A stretch of 64,000 bases of DNA. Source: Xenopus tropicalis. Lineage: Eukaryota > Chordata > Amphibia > Anura > Pipidae. Shown here one piece after another: positions 1 through 12,600 of the stretch; the stretch's first letter is position 1; each line of letters starts with the position of its first letter. Made by a program: the position numbers and the translations under genes. The notes under the pieces are model-generated. The model saw only the letters and a program-made list of their open reading frames with translations. It was not told the DNA's origin and ran no database searches. The stretch is taken from assembly GCF_000004195.4 (NCBI RefSeq), contig NC_030679.2, forward strand, positions 144,747,039 through 144,811,038. Reading direction: 5' to 3'.

Positions 1-327
1 AGGTTAGATGTAACTTCCCAGGGAGCATTAAATGCCCTGTATATGTCTAACTGTCCCACTTTATTGCTCTTGGCTGCTGAAATCTCCATTGATCCCACTT
101 AACGATTCTTATCACCTCCGCTATATAAATGGCAGCTCAAGAGGCTCGGCCCGATTACGGAGATGTGTGTGATGGGATGACTGACTGGATTTCCTTCAGG
201 GAGATCCATCAGCTCTTAGATCTCTGTCTGTAAATCTCTATCGTAGAACAGAGAGACAGCTGAGTGCAAGAGTCTGCTCCTCATGTTGCCCATATGTGGG
301 CTATGGGTAGGAAATGGGTAGGTAATT

Positions 328-955
328 TTCCATCAGAGTCTTCTAGTCCAACCTACTTCTTGAGTATCACATATCCTGTCCCTTCCCCTGTAATGTTCCA
401 TCAGAGTCTTCTAGTCCAACCTACTTCTTGAGTATCACATTTCCTGCCCCTCCCCCTGTAATATTCCGTCTTAGTCTTCTAGTCCAACCTACTTCTTGAG
501 TATCACATTTCCTGCCCCTCCCCCTGTAATATTCCGTCATAGTCTTCTAGTCCAACCTACTTCTTGAGTATCACATATCCTGTCCCTTCCCCTGTAATGT
601 TCCATCAGAGTCTTCTAGTCCAACCTACTTATTGAGTATCACATTTCCCACCCCTCCCCCTGTAATATTCAATCAGAGTCTTCTAGTCCAACCTACTTCT
701 TGAATAGCACATTTCCCACCCACCCCTATAATATTCCATCAGAGTCTTCTAGTCCAACCTACTTCTTGAGTATTACATTTCCTGCCCCTCCCCCTGTAAT
801 ATTCCATCAGAGTCTTCTAGTCCAACCTACTTCTTGAGTCTTTTAACTCCAGTTTTACGTTCCACCCCCCTCTCTTTGTAAACTGCCATCAGAAGATTCT
901 AATCCAACCTACCACTTGAGACCCCTTTTCCTCCCCCTGGAACCTTCCATCAGAG
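328..955. repeat. 68-bp tandem repeat, about 9 copies
   Basis: Repeated blocks start near 330, 398, 466, 534, 602, 670, 736 and 805, then decay. Each carries CCATCAGAGTCTTCTAGTCC, CTACTTCTTGAGTATCACAT and a C-rich CCCCTCCCCCTGTAAT stretch. Copies near 860-950 are diverged. Confidence 0.9.
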
Positions 956-1727
956 TACGGCATCTGATCTAGCAAACGCAGTAGCGTAGCCCCCATTATT
1001 GAGTGCAATGCAGCTGTATAATCATCTATAAAGACTGTTTGTCCAGTTAATCCCTCTCATTGCAAGGGAAAGGTCAGACTTCATTATAACGGGGGCTTGG
1101 GGAATTGTATAATAAACCTTGGCCACTTCTCCCTGAGGCCCCAGCCCTTAATATTTGAGCCTTGCCGCTCCCCTTATTTTCAACCTACTAAATACACAGG
1201 ACAACCTTGTTTTCCCGTTTCCTCCTGAAGAAGGTTGAATCTGCGTTGGGGGCCCCTATGCACCAAGCCAAACAGGAGCAGCGACGTCAGCAACAGCCTG
1301 GAGTGTTGGCTCAGGGCCTGCGGCAACGCACTGCCGGCTCCGGCTTCAGTATTCAATCTGAATGTTGTGAAACCTCTTGATAATTGTAATTTCACCCCCC
1401 TCCCCTTCTCCCCGACGCAGTTCTGCTTAATAAGGTCGTATAAGTGAGAAGATTGGCTGGGACTGTATATCCAGCCGGCAGGCGCCTCATCCCGGGAAAT
1501 TGCCTGCAAAATTGTCTTTTATTTATACAGGGGGAACAAAGGAACCGCACTTGTTAAGCTGCTGTATTGGCTTGAAATGCCAGGCGTACGGCAACTATAA
1601 ATGCACTTAATGCGATAGGAGATCTGAATGGCGCTAGTTTTACATTAGTCACTGTTCTATTGATAAATTGTATCTTATTCACTGCTGATTATTTGTTTTT
1701 AGAGTCTCGGTTGGCTGGATTTCTGAC
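956..1727. other. Unassigned stretch upstream of the first recognised kcnab3 exon
   Basis: No exon, RNA or repeat was recognised here. I looked for the upstream Kv-beta exon (ending in codons for KYR before a donor) in 1-3598 and did not find it. Confidence 0.4.
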
Positions 1728-1935
1728 TGAAACATAGTAACATAGTAACATAGTAACATCAGAATACCCAAGGCTATTGTGATACTAATATCTACAGTTA
1801 GTATTAGTGGGTGTATATATAGTTTATGTATGTGAGTGTATAGATTGGTAGGTGTGGGTTAGGTGTGTTGGGTTTACTCGGATGGGTTGAACTTGATGGG
1901 CACTGGTCTTTTTTCAACCCTATGTAACTATGTAA
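1728..1935 (+). mobile_element. CR1-type LINE 3' end fragment
   Basis: This is the reverse complement of the 3' tail region of the CR1 at 55853-56060: it shares CCAAGGCTATTGTGATAC, the GGGTTGAACTTGATGG block and the CTATGTAACTATGTAAC tail. Only the last 200 bp or so is present, which is usual for 5'-truncated LINE insertions. Confidence 0.8.
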
Positions 1936-2745
1936 CATAGTAAATTAGGTTGAAAAAAGACACACGTCCATCAAGTTCAACCATAATGCCTATATATAAC
2001 CTGCCTAACTGCCAGTTGATCCCGAGGAAGGCGAAAACCCCATCTGAAGCCTCTCTAATTTGCCTCAGAGGGGAAAAAATTCCTTCCTGACTCCAAGATG
2101 GCAATCATAGTAACATACATAGTAACATAGTAAGTTAGGTTGAAAAAAGACATACGTCCATCACGTTCAACCATAATGCCTATATATAACCTGCCTAACT
2201 GCCAGTTGATCCTGAGGAAGGCGAAAACCCCATCTGAAGCCTCTGTAATTTGCCCCAGAGGGGAAAAAATTCCTTCCTGACTCCAAGATGGCAATGGGAC
2301 CAGTCTCTGGGGCAACTTGTACTAGAGCACTTGCTAAATACCCATCCAGCCCCTTCTTGTACCTATATAATGTATCAGCCAGTACCACTGATTCAGGGGG
2401 GTAATCTCACAACCTCACAGCTCTCACTGTAACAAACCCCTTCAGAATATTTAAATGGAACCTCCCTTCTTCTAAACGGAGTGGGTGCCCTCGTGTCCGT
2501 TGGAAGGACCTACTGGTAAATAAAACATTAGAAAGGTTATTATATGATCCCCTTATATATTTATACATAGTTATCATATCCCCCCTTAAGCGCCCCTTCC
2601 CCTGTGTAAACAGACCCAACTGGGCCAGTCTTTCCCCATAACCGAGACTTTCCATACCCGTTACCAGCTTAGTTGCCCTTCTCTGGACCCTCTCTAACTC
2701 AGTAATGTCCCGTATGAGCACTGGAGATTGTACATTAGTGGACAC
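1936..2745 (-). mobile_element. CR1-type LINE 3' fragments with reverse transcriptase C-terminus
   Basis: A - strand frame at 2407-2745 reads ELERVQRRATKLV and later RTRGHPLRLEEGRFHLN, the conserved C-terminal tail of CR1 ORF2. Downstream come the 3' UTR and an ACATAGTAA-type tail. A second partial 3' end copy sits at about 1936-2104. The family is related to, but distinct from, the CR1 at 55853. Confidence 0.8.
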
Positions 2746-2934
2746 ATGTATGTGGGAGGGACCAAAGAAGGTTCATGGCAGCGCACAGGGTGGGCAAGAA
2801 GCCATTAATTGAAGCAATGGGCTGGGCTACAACAGCTTACGGAGGGGCAAGAAGGCTTTAACTTACACTGTAGGCTGCTCTAGAACAATTACAGGGGAAG
2901 GGGCAGTAAGCTCCAGTGCTCAAATGGGACATTA

Positions 2935-3446
2935 TTGAATTAGAGAGGCTTCAGATGGGGTTTTCACCTTCCTCGGGATCAACTGGCAGTTAGGCAGGTT
3001 ATATATAGGCATTATGGTTGAACTTGATGGACGTAAGTCTTTTTTCAACCTAACTTACTATGTTACTATGTATGTTACTATGATTGCCATCTTGGAGTCA
3101 GGAAGGAATTTTTCCCCTCTGGGGCAAATTAGAGAGGCTTCAGATGGGGGTTTTGCCTTCCTCGGGATCAACTGGCAGTTAGGCAGGTTATATATAGGCA
3201 TTATGGTTGAACGTGATGGACGTGTGTCTTTTTTCAACCTAACTTACTATGTTACTATGTTACTATGATTGCCATCTTGGAGTCAGGAAGGAATTTTTCC
3301 CCTCTGGGGCAAATTAGAGAGGCTTCAGATGGGGGTTTTGCCTTCCTCTGGATCAACTGGCAGTTAGGCAGGTTATATATAGGCATTATGGTTGAACGTG
3401 ATGGACGTACGTCTTTTTTCAACCTAACTTACTATGTTACTATGTA
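2935..3446 (+). repeat. Three head-to-tail CR1 3' ends
   Basis: Three near-identical blocks of about 165 bp run from TTAGAGAGGCTTCAGATGG to CAACCTAACTTACTATG tails. They lie in inverse orientation to the similar copies at 1936-2300. This is tandem 3'-end material without an ORF. Confidence 0.8.
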
Positions 3447-3598
3447 AACCGTATTTTGGACTGGGCTAGGACATGCCAATGGCAGGTTCCATGGTAGAAT
3501 GCAGGGAGACTGTATTCTCATTTTATTCCAGAACGTAACACCTGGAGAAGAAGCATTGTGGGAAATGACTGATTTTCCTTTTTTTTCTCTTTTGCCAG

Positions 3599-3642
3599 GA
3601 ATTTGGGAAAATCTGGATTAAGAGTTTCCTGCCTGGGGCTGG
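3599..3642 (+). CDS. kcnab3: kcnab3 visible exon 1 (residues 1-15)
   Basis: The exon follows TTTTGCCAG and ends before GTACGT. It encodes [14 protein letters not shown] plus the first base of a split Gly. The first base (G) completes a codon begun in an unseen upstream exon, expected to be Arg of the family motif KYRN. It begins the first strand of the AKR barrel. Confidence 0.9.
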
Positions 3643-6600
3643 GTACGTATGTGTCTACCTGCATTTATACTGCAGTGCTCTATGGGAATTCACTCTGGTT
3701 ACTAATGGGGCAGTACATGGGCAGATTGGAACAGCTAATTTGGGCCATTTAGCTTCTCTGTCGTGTTTGGGGTCTTTTAACTGGCCTGCCCAACAGATAT
3801 GTGGCCCGAACATTGGGCAGGTCATCGGCTTATTTATACAGTCCTCACTCCGATGGCCTGAATACTGGCACTGTGGCTTGATCACTTGGACCATAGGCCA
3901 AATTATCGTATCGCCCCAATATCACCTACAGCAAGGTCACCATATTTGTTAAAGATTTGCTCATTAGCCGACCTCTCCAAACGAGCGTAACTTCCATGTA
4001 TGGCCGGCTTTAGCCTTAGGTGGGAGCCCCTGTTTGTATGAGCGATGTAGGACATGTATTTGGCACATAGAGTGGTTTATTTACTATGGGAATGCAGAGG
4101 AGCAAACACACCATGATATGATGCAATGTTCAACGTTATGCACCCACGTTATACTGTCATTTAATACCCCCACAGGTACTTGGGTAACCTTTGGCTCCCA
4201 GATCTCTGATGAGGTAAGAGACACCATGCAAAGCAAAGGGACATTGTTTGTAAAGCATAGACCATATGCTCGGAATGACCTATTGCCACATTGCTACCGA
4301 TAGGAAGGACATGGAAAAATAGCCAGCATGGGAGATGGGAGAAGGGGTTTCAAGCATTTTTGAATTGTATTCTGAGCCAGAAATCTTCTGTGTGCCATAA
4401 GCTATAGAGAAAAAATGGGTGAGACTGGGAAGCTTGGAAGTCAGATGACAATAGGAGATAATGGGTTCCATGGAGATGGACTCAGAAAGGACTGGTAGGA
4501 GTCAAGGTGAGGTTCTGTTAGATCTAGGATGGAATGGCTAGTAAATGGTAGAAGGTAGAGAGGGTAAAGTACAAAACGATTGGGTGGGGAAGAGAATTGG
4601 ATGATAATGGAAATACTGGGTGGGGTGAGAAAGGAATGGTAATGGGAGAAGTGGATTGAGATTGGACTGAGGTTGGAATGATAGTACTGCAAACAGACTT
4701 AAGGTGCCCATACATGTTAAGATTCGCTTGCTTGGGGAGGTCGCCAAACGAGTGGATCTTCTCCCGATATCCCCACCTACAGGTGGGTGATATTGGGAAA
4801 ATGTAGGCTAATTCAATCGTTTGGCCCTGGGGCCATACGATCGAATTATAACGGGAGAAATGAGTGCAGTCGGTTCAGGGGCTGCATCAACGAGCCGATG
4901 CGGTCCCCGATCTGACTAAATCTTATAACCTGCCCGATCAATATCTGCCCAATTTCAGGCCAGATATTGGTCGGACAGGACCCTCATTCCTGCCCCTACA
5001 TGGGCCGATAAGCTGCCGAATCGGTCCAAGGGACCCATATCAGCAGCTACAATCGGCCATCTTTAGTCTGTTTGAATTGAAAATCGAAGAGTGCAAGTCA
5101 ATGAGATTATAAAGTTTGGTGGTGGGAAGATGATGATTAAATACAAAGAGGATTATTTAGGAAACAAACCCTAAAGGAATAGTGGGATTGAGATTGAACT
5201 GTTGCAGTGGAATAATGATAATAAAAGGGGAATGAAAGACCTGGAAATGGATTGAGTTGTCCGTGTCAATGGGAAGAGTCTGTGAGACTGGGATGCTTGT
5301 CCAGGGAGTAAATGATGATGGAATGGAAAAGGAGTCCCGAGTGGTTTGAAGAAGGAATGGTAGGAAACGATTGCGCGTGTTGGAGCTGGAGAACTGCAAT
5401 AGTAAGTGTAATAGTGTGGGATGAGGAGAAAGGGGTGAGAGTGGAAGTTAATAGAATGTTGGACGGCTTGCAGTAGCTTAGTCTGTAGATAGAATGCAAT
5501 GGGCACTTTGCTGGGCAAGTGGTAGGAGAAGACTGCAGTGAGAGTGGTAGGAACTAGAGTGGTGGATGGGATATACATGGAACGAGAGTAGTGGCTATTC
5601 CGTGTGTGGAGACAAATGCGAGGAATGCACTGAGGAACCATAAGAACATTACGTTCATCTTTTCCTTGACTTATCGGCAATTTAGTTCTTTGTGTTCATT
5701 CTTTACATGGTGCTTATACCTCCCCTGTAGGTAGCGGAAAACCTAATGACGGTGGCGTATGAGCATGGAATCAACCTGTTTGACACGGCAGAGGTGTATG
5801 CTGCTGGAAGGTAAGGGAACCAATGGGGAGAGAGATTATGGGAGAGGACATTGAGGGGAGTAAATAGACACACGTAAGGAATGGCGCAAGGAAGACATAT
5901 TTACCAGCAAGAGAGAGAGACTCCAAACTCATGGCTGTTGTTTGCATTGTCATTACAGAGCAGAGAGGACGCTGGGAAAAATCCTTAAGAAGAAGGAATG
6001 GAGGTGAGTTTATGTGTTGGCTCTAGCCTTTCTCTGTTCATGGCTCCCTGTAGAACCTTCTTACGATGCTTATACTCTTTATTATTATTATTATTATATA
6101 TTACGCTCTCATACTTGTCTTTGTGTAACTGGTTTCAATTCCAACAGGCGTTCCAGTTACGTGGTAACCACGAAAATCTACTGGGGAGGACAGTAAGTAA
6201 CGTACAACAGGCAAAACCCACAACACGCCGATTCTCCATCTTGTACAGTTAGTGAGGTTAAATGAGCCCCAGGTCCTTGTGTCCCATTAACTGCACTATA
6301 GGGGTCATTTACCCCTGCTATTGCCATCAGCAAAGTGCAATTTCAAGCACAACCGCCATGTTTTTTCCAATAATGCATTTTTTCCCAGCATTCCACTATC
6401 ATTGCAGCCACAAGGGGGCGTTGTGCTTGGCGCAATTGCACCACACATGATAACTGCTAGTACAGGTAGTGACAGGGTTGGACTGAGGTGTCTATAGGGG
6501 CTGCTACCCCAGTTGGCCCAATACCCCCTCTTGGGCCCCTCCTGCCCCTTACTGCCAGCTCCTTCTCCCCAACATGGGCACCTTATATGTACTTTTGCCA

Positions 6601-9600
6601 CGATTGGTGGAGGGCAGTGGGGCAGCGACAGGGGAGGGCAATCAGGGATCGGGTCTGGGTCAGCTGGGCCCATGAGGGCCGAGGCCCAGTCTGACCCTGG
6701 GTAGTGACAAGTCTATGGGCTCCATGGCAACCATGCCACACCAGACAATTAGTCGCTCAGACAGCTATAAGCCATATGTGTCCCACAGGGATATACGTTT
6801 TGGAAGAACAAATTGGGCTGGGGTTTGGGCGTCCCACTGAGCAGCCATAGTTGTTGGCTTAGTCTGAAGAGTTACGGTCATCATATATGAATAAAAGTTG
6901 CCTCCGGAACATGTTGGCAGGTTACTGGCCCATGTGTGGTCCTCCCAAACCAGTATCTGCCTTATATTTATATATCGATCAAGTAGGTTTGAAAATCCCA
7001 TTATACAAGGGCATTGGCCAACGGGTTCTCATAATCCCACAGAATGGTCCAATCAACAGCCTCCAGTCCAAGTTGCCCATTGCAGAGTGGGTCCCATAAA
7101 TGGGTTTTTCCTGGGGGGCCAAGTCACCGTGTCTCACAACGTAGCGGCTTTCAAGCCTGTAGATCAGATTGAGTGTTGGTTGAGGTTTGTTCTGTGTGTA
7201 ATTGAATGTGATCGGTGCTTTCTATTCCCAGGGCAGAAACAGAGAGGGGGCTGTCTCGGAAACACATCATTGAAGGTGATGCTTAACTCTCTCTGGCAGA
7301 CAGACCCGTCCCACCCCCCACCCTTTTAACTTGCTTTCTCTTTGCATTATTTATTAATTGCCTCTTACAAGATAAACGATTCCCTGCCATGGCAGTATAT
7401 ATTGGATTGCCGGGCCCCATGGGGACCAATATCAAAGATTTTCCTTTCCCCTTTCCATTCTGATTGTTTGCTGTGTGTTCTGCCACAAAAACCTTTGATG
7501 GCCATTTGCTTCCCCTCGTTGGACTGAGCCCTCCCCATTGGCTTTTCCCATTCTGTGCTTCCTTATCTACAGTCCCTCCTCCCCCTCTCTCATCCTCTTC
7601 CTCTCTCTATTTCCCAGGTCTCCGTGGTTCTCTCGAACGCCTGCAGCTGGATTATGTTGATATAGTGTTTGCAAACAGAATGGATCCCAACAGCCCAATG
7701 GAAGGTGAGGCGGCCCCAGGGGTTTCAGTACCACGGAGAGCAGCCAAGATCCCTCATACTGGCCTACTCTTCCAGTGGCCCCATATTGGGCATTTATTTG
7801 ACCCTTTATAACCAAACTGGCAGCTCATTCACCTGTATGTGGGGCGGGGGGCTGGGAATAGATACCCCAGAGAAGCAGCTTGTGTGACCTACAGCAAATG
7901 CATTTCTAAATGAAGGAATGCTAGAAGTTCTATTTCTACATTAGCTGCAGATTGAACAATCCTTTTATAAGGATATATACACCTCCCTGTGATAATATAC
8001 ACTATTTATTCATTTGTTTTAGCTTCAGTCCCAACCCCCCCCCCCTCCCCACAGCCTATTGTCCCTTCTATTCTCTGCTTCTCTCCCTATTCAGCCCTTT
8101 ATTCCCCTTCTCTCTGTAACCTCATTCGGTCACCTTTCATTTTCATCAGCTTCACGTCTTACTGCTCCTCATTGTTCTCCTCCTCTCCACGAGCAACTTT
8201 ATTGTGCTGATCTCAGCAAAACCCAGGCCTCTTACACTGAGTCTGCAGGCCCTTCCTCAGCTGGGCAAGTGAGGCTCTCTATAAATAGGTAATGCTATAT
8301 TTATCTCTATATAACTGCAGGCAAATGGTGATTTACCCAGGCTGACATGGACAGGTAACAAGGACACTAATTAGTGCTGAATCCTTCTTAGGGGATTCGT
8401 TTAGCTCAGCCTCCCCTCTCTATATATCAGCCTCCCCTCTCTCTGTATATACAGGGGATAGATAGCCGGGCCTCCCCTCTCTCTGTATATACAGGGGATA
8501 GATAGCCGGGCCCCCCCTCTCTCTGTATATACAGGGGATAGATAGCCGGGCCTCCCCTCTCTCTGTATATACAGGGGATAGATAGCCGGGCCTCCCCTCT
8601 CTCTGTATATACAGGGGATAGATAGCCGGGCCTTCCCTCTCTCTGTATATACAGGGGATAGATAGCCGGGCCTCCCCTCTCTCTGTATATACAGGGGATA
8701 GATAGCCGGGCCTCCCCTCTCTCTGTATATACAGGGGATAGATAGCCGGGCCTCCCCTCTCTCTGTATATACAGGGGATAGATAGCCGGGCCTCCCCTCT
8801 CTCTGTATATACAGGGGATAGATAGCCGGGCCTCCCCTCTCTCTGTATATACAGGGGATAGATAGCCGGGCCTCCCCTCTCTCTGTATATACGGGGGATA
8901 GATAGCCGGGCCCCCCCTCTCTCTGTATATACAGGGGATAGATAGCCGGGCCTCCCCTCTCTCTGTATATACGGGGGATAGATAGCCGGGCCTCCCCTCT
9001 CTCTGTATATACGGGGGATAGATAGCCGGGCCTCCCCTCTCTCTGTATATACAGGGGATAGATAGCCGGGCCTCCCCTCTCTCTGTATATACGGGGGATA
9101 GATAGCCGGGCCTCCCCTCTCTCTGTATATACGGGGGATAGATAGCCGGGCCTCCCCTCTCTCTGTATATACAGGGGATAGATAGCCGGGCCTCCCCTCT
9201 CTCTGTATATACAGGGGATAGATAGCCGGGCCTCCCCTCTCTCTGTATATACAGGGGATAGATAGCCGGGCCTCCCCTCTCTCTGTATATACAGGGGATA
9301 GATAGCCGGGCCTCCCCTCTCTCTGTATATACAGGGGATAGATAGCCGGGCCTCCCCTCTCTCTGTATATACAGGGGATAGATAGCCGGGCCTCCCCTCT
9401 CTCTGTATATACAGGGGATAGATAGCCGGGCCTCCCCTCTCTCTGTATATACAGGGGATAGATAGCCGGGCCTCCCCTCTCTCTGTATATACAGGGGATA
9501 GATAGCCGGGCCTCCCCTCTCTCTGTATATACAGGGGATAGATAGCCGGGCCTCCCCTCTCTCTGTATATACAGGGGATAGATAGCCGGGCCTCCCCTCT

Positions 9601-12600
9601 CTCTGTATATACAGGGGATAGATAGCCGGGCCTCCCCTCTCTCTGTATATACAGGGGATAGATAGCCGGGCCTCCCCTCTCTCTGTATATACAGGGGATA
9701 GATAGCCGGGCCTCCCCTCTCTCTGTATATACGGGGGATAGATAGCCGGGCCTCCCCTCTCTCTGTATATACAGGGGATAGATAGCCGGGCCCCCCCTCT
9801 CTCTGTATATACAGGGGATAGATAGCCGGGCCTCCCCTCTCTCTGTATATACGGGGGATAGATAGCCGGGCCTCCCCTCTCTCTGTCTATACAGGGGATA
9901 GATAGCCGGGCCTCCCCTCTCTCTGTATATACAGGGGATAGATAGCCGGGCCTCCCCTCTCTCTGTATATACGGGGGATAGATAGCCGGGCCTCCCCTCT
10001 CTCTGTATATACAGGGGATAGATAGCCGGGCCTCCCCTCTCTCTGTATATACAGGGGATAGATAGCCGGGCCTCCCCTCTCTCTGTATATACAGGGGATA
10101 GATAGCCGGGCCTCCCCTCTCTCTGTATATACAGGGGATAGATAGCCGGGCCTCCCTCTCTCTGTATATACAGGGGATAGATAGCCGGGCCTCCCCTCTC
10201 TCTGTATATACAGGGGATAGATAGCCGGGCCTCCCCTCTCTCTGTATATACAGGGGATAGATAGCCGGGCCTCCCCTCTCTCTGTATATACAGGGGATAG
10301 ATAGCCGGGCCCCCCCTCTCTCTGTATATACAGGGGATAGATAGCCGGGCCCCCCCTCTCTCTGTATATACAGGGGATAGATAGCCGGGAGTCCCCTCTC
10401 TCTGTATATACAGGGAATAGATAGCCGGGCCCCCCCTCTCTCTGTATATACAGGGGATAGATAGCCGGGCCTCCCCTCTCTCTGTATATACAGGGGATAG
10501 ATAGCCGGGCCCCCCCTCTCTCTGTATATACAGGGGATAGATAGCCGGGAGTCCCCTCTCTCTGTATATACAGGGGATAGATAGCCGGGCCTCCCCTCTC
10601 TCTGTATATACAGGGGATAGATAGCCGGGCCTCCCCTCTCTCTGTATATACAGGGGATAGATAGCCGGGCCTCCCCTCTCTCTGTATATACAGGGGATAG
10701 ATAGCCGGGCCCCCCCTCTCTCTGTATATACAGGGGATAGATAGCCGGGCCTCCCCTCTCTCTGTATATACAGGGGATAGATAGCCGGGCCTCCCCTCTC
10801 TCTGTATATACAGGGGATAGATAGCCGGGCCTCCCCTCTCTCTGTATATACAGGGGATAGATAGCCGGGCCTCCCCTCTCTCTGTATATACAGGGGATAG
10901 ATAGCCGGGCCTCCCCTCTCTCTGTATATACAGGGGATAGATAGCCGGGCCCCCCTCTCTCTGTATATACAGGGGATAGATAGCCGGGCCTTCCCTCTCT
11001 CTGTATATACAGGGGATAGATAGCCGGGCCTCCCCTCTCTCTGTATATACAGGGGATAGATAGCCGGGCCTCCCCTCTCTCTGTATATACAGGGGATAGA
11101 TAGCCGGGCCTCCCCTCTCTCTGTATATACAGGGGATAGATAGCCGGGCCTCCCCTCTCTCTGTATATACGGGGGATAGATAGCCGGGCCTCCCCTCTCT
11201 CTGTATATACAGGGGATAGATAGCCGGGCCTCCCCTCTCTCTGTATATACAGGGGATAGATAGCCGGGCCTCCCCTCTCTCTGTATATACAGGGGATAGA
11301 TAGCCGGGCCTCCCCTCTCTCTGTATATACAGGGGATAGATAGCCGGGCCTCCCTCTCTCTGTATATACAGGGATAGATAGCCGGGCCTCCCCTCTCTCT
11401 GTATATACAGGGGATAGATAGCCGGGCCTCCCCTCTCTCTGTATATACAGGGGATAGATAGCCGGGCCTCCCTCTCTCTGTATATACAGGGGATAGATAG
11501 CCGGGCCTCCCCTCTCTCTGTATATACAGGGATAGATAGCCGGGCCTCCCCTCTCTCTGTATATACAGGGGATAGATAGCCGGGCCTCCCCTCTCTCTGT
11601 ATATACAGGGGATAGATAGCCGGGCCTCCCCTCTCTCTGTATATACAGGGGATAGATAGCCGGGCCTCCCCTCTCTCTGTATATACAGGGGATAGATAGC
11701 CGGGCCTCCCCTCTCTCTGTATATACAGGGAATAGATAGCCGGGCCCCCCCTCTCTCTGTATATACAGGGGATAGATAGCCGGGCCTCCCCTCTCTCTGT
11801 ATATACAGGGGATAGATAGCCGGGCCCCCCCTCTCTCTGTATATACAGGGGATAGATAGCCGGGCCTCCCCTCTCTCTGTATATACAGGGGATAGATAGC
11901 CGGGCCCCCCCTCTCTCTGTATATACAGGGGATAGATAGCCGGGCCCCCCCTCTCTCTGTATATACAGGGGATAGATAGCCGGGCCTCCCCTCTCTCTGT
12001 ATATACAGGGGATAGATAGCCGGGCCTCCCCTCTCTCTGTATATACAGGGGATAGATAGCCGGGCCCCCCCTCTCTCTGTATATACAGGGGATAGATAGC
12101 CGGGCCCCCCTCTCTCTGTATATACAGGGGATAGATAGCCGGGCCTCCCCTCTCTCTGTATATACAGGGGATAGATAGCCGGGCCTCCCCTCTCTCTGTA
12201 TATACAGGGGATAGATAGCCGGGCCTCCCCTCTCTCTGTATATACAGGGGATAGATAGCCGGGCCTCCCCTCTCTCTGTATATACAGGGGATAGATAGCC
12301 GGGCCCCCCCTCTCTCTGTATATACAGGGGATAGATAGCCGGGCCTCCCCTCTCTCTGTATATACAGGGGATAGATAGCCGGGCCTCCCCTCTCTCTGTA
12401 TATACAGGGGATAGATAGCCGGGCCTCCCCTCTCTCTGTATATACAGGGGATAGATAGCCGGGCCTCCCCTCTCTCTGTATATACAGGGGATGGATAACC
12501 GGGCCTCCCCTCTCTCTGTATATACAGGGGATAGATAGCCGGGCCCCCCCTCTCTCTGTATATACAGGGGATAGATAGCCGGGCCTCCCCTCTCTCTGTA

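Noticed and set aside
1180..1509. Candidate upstream kcnab3 exon
   Set aside because: No Kv-beta sequence or suitable donor preceded by codons for KYR was found; only chance open frames.
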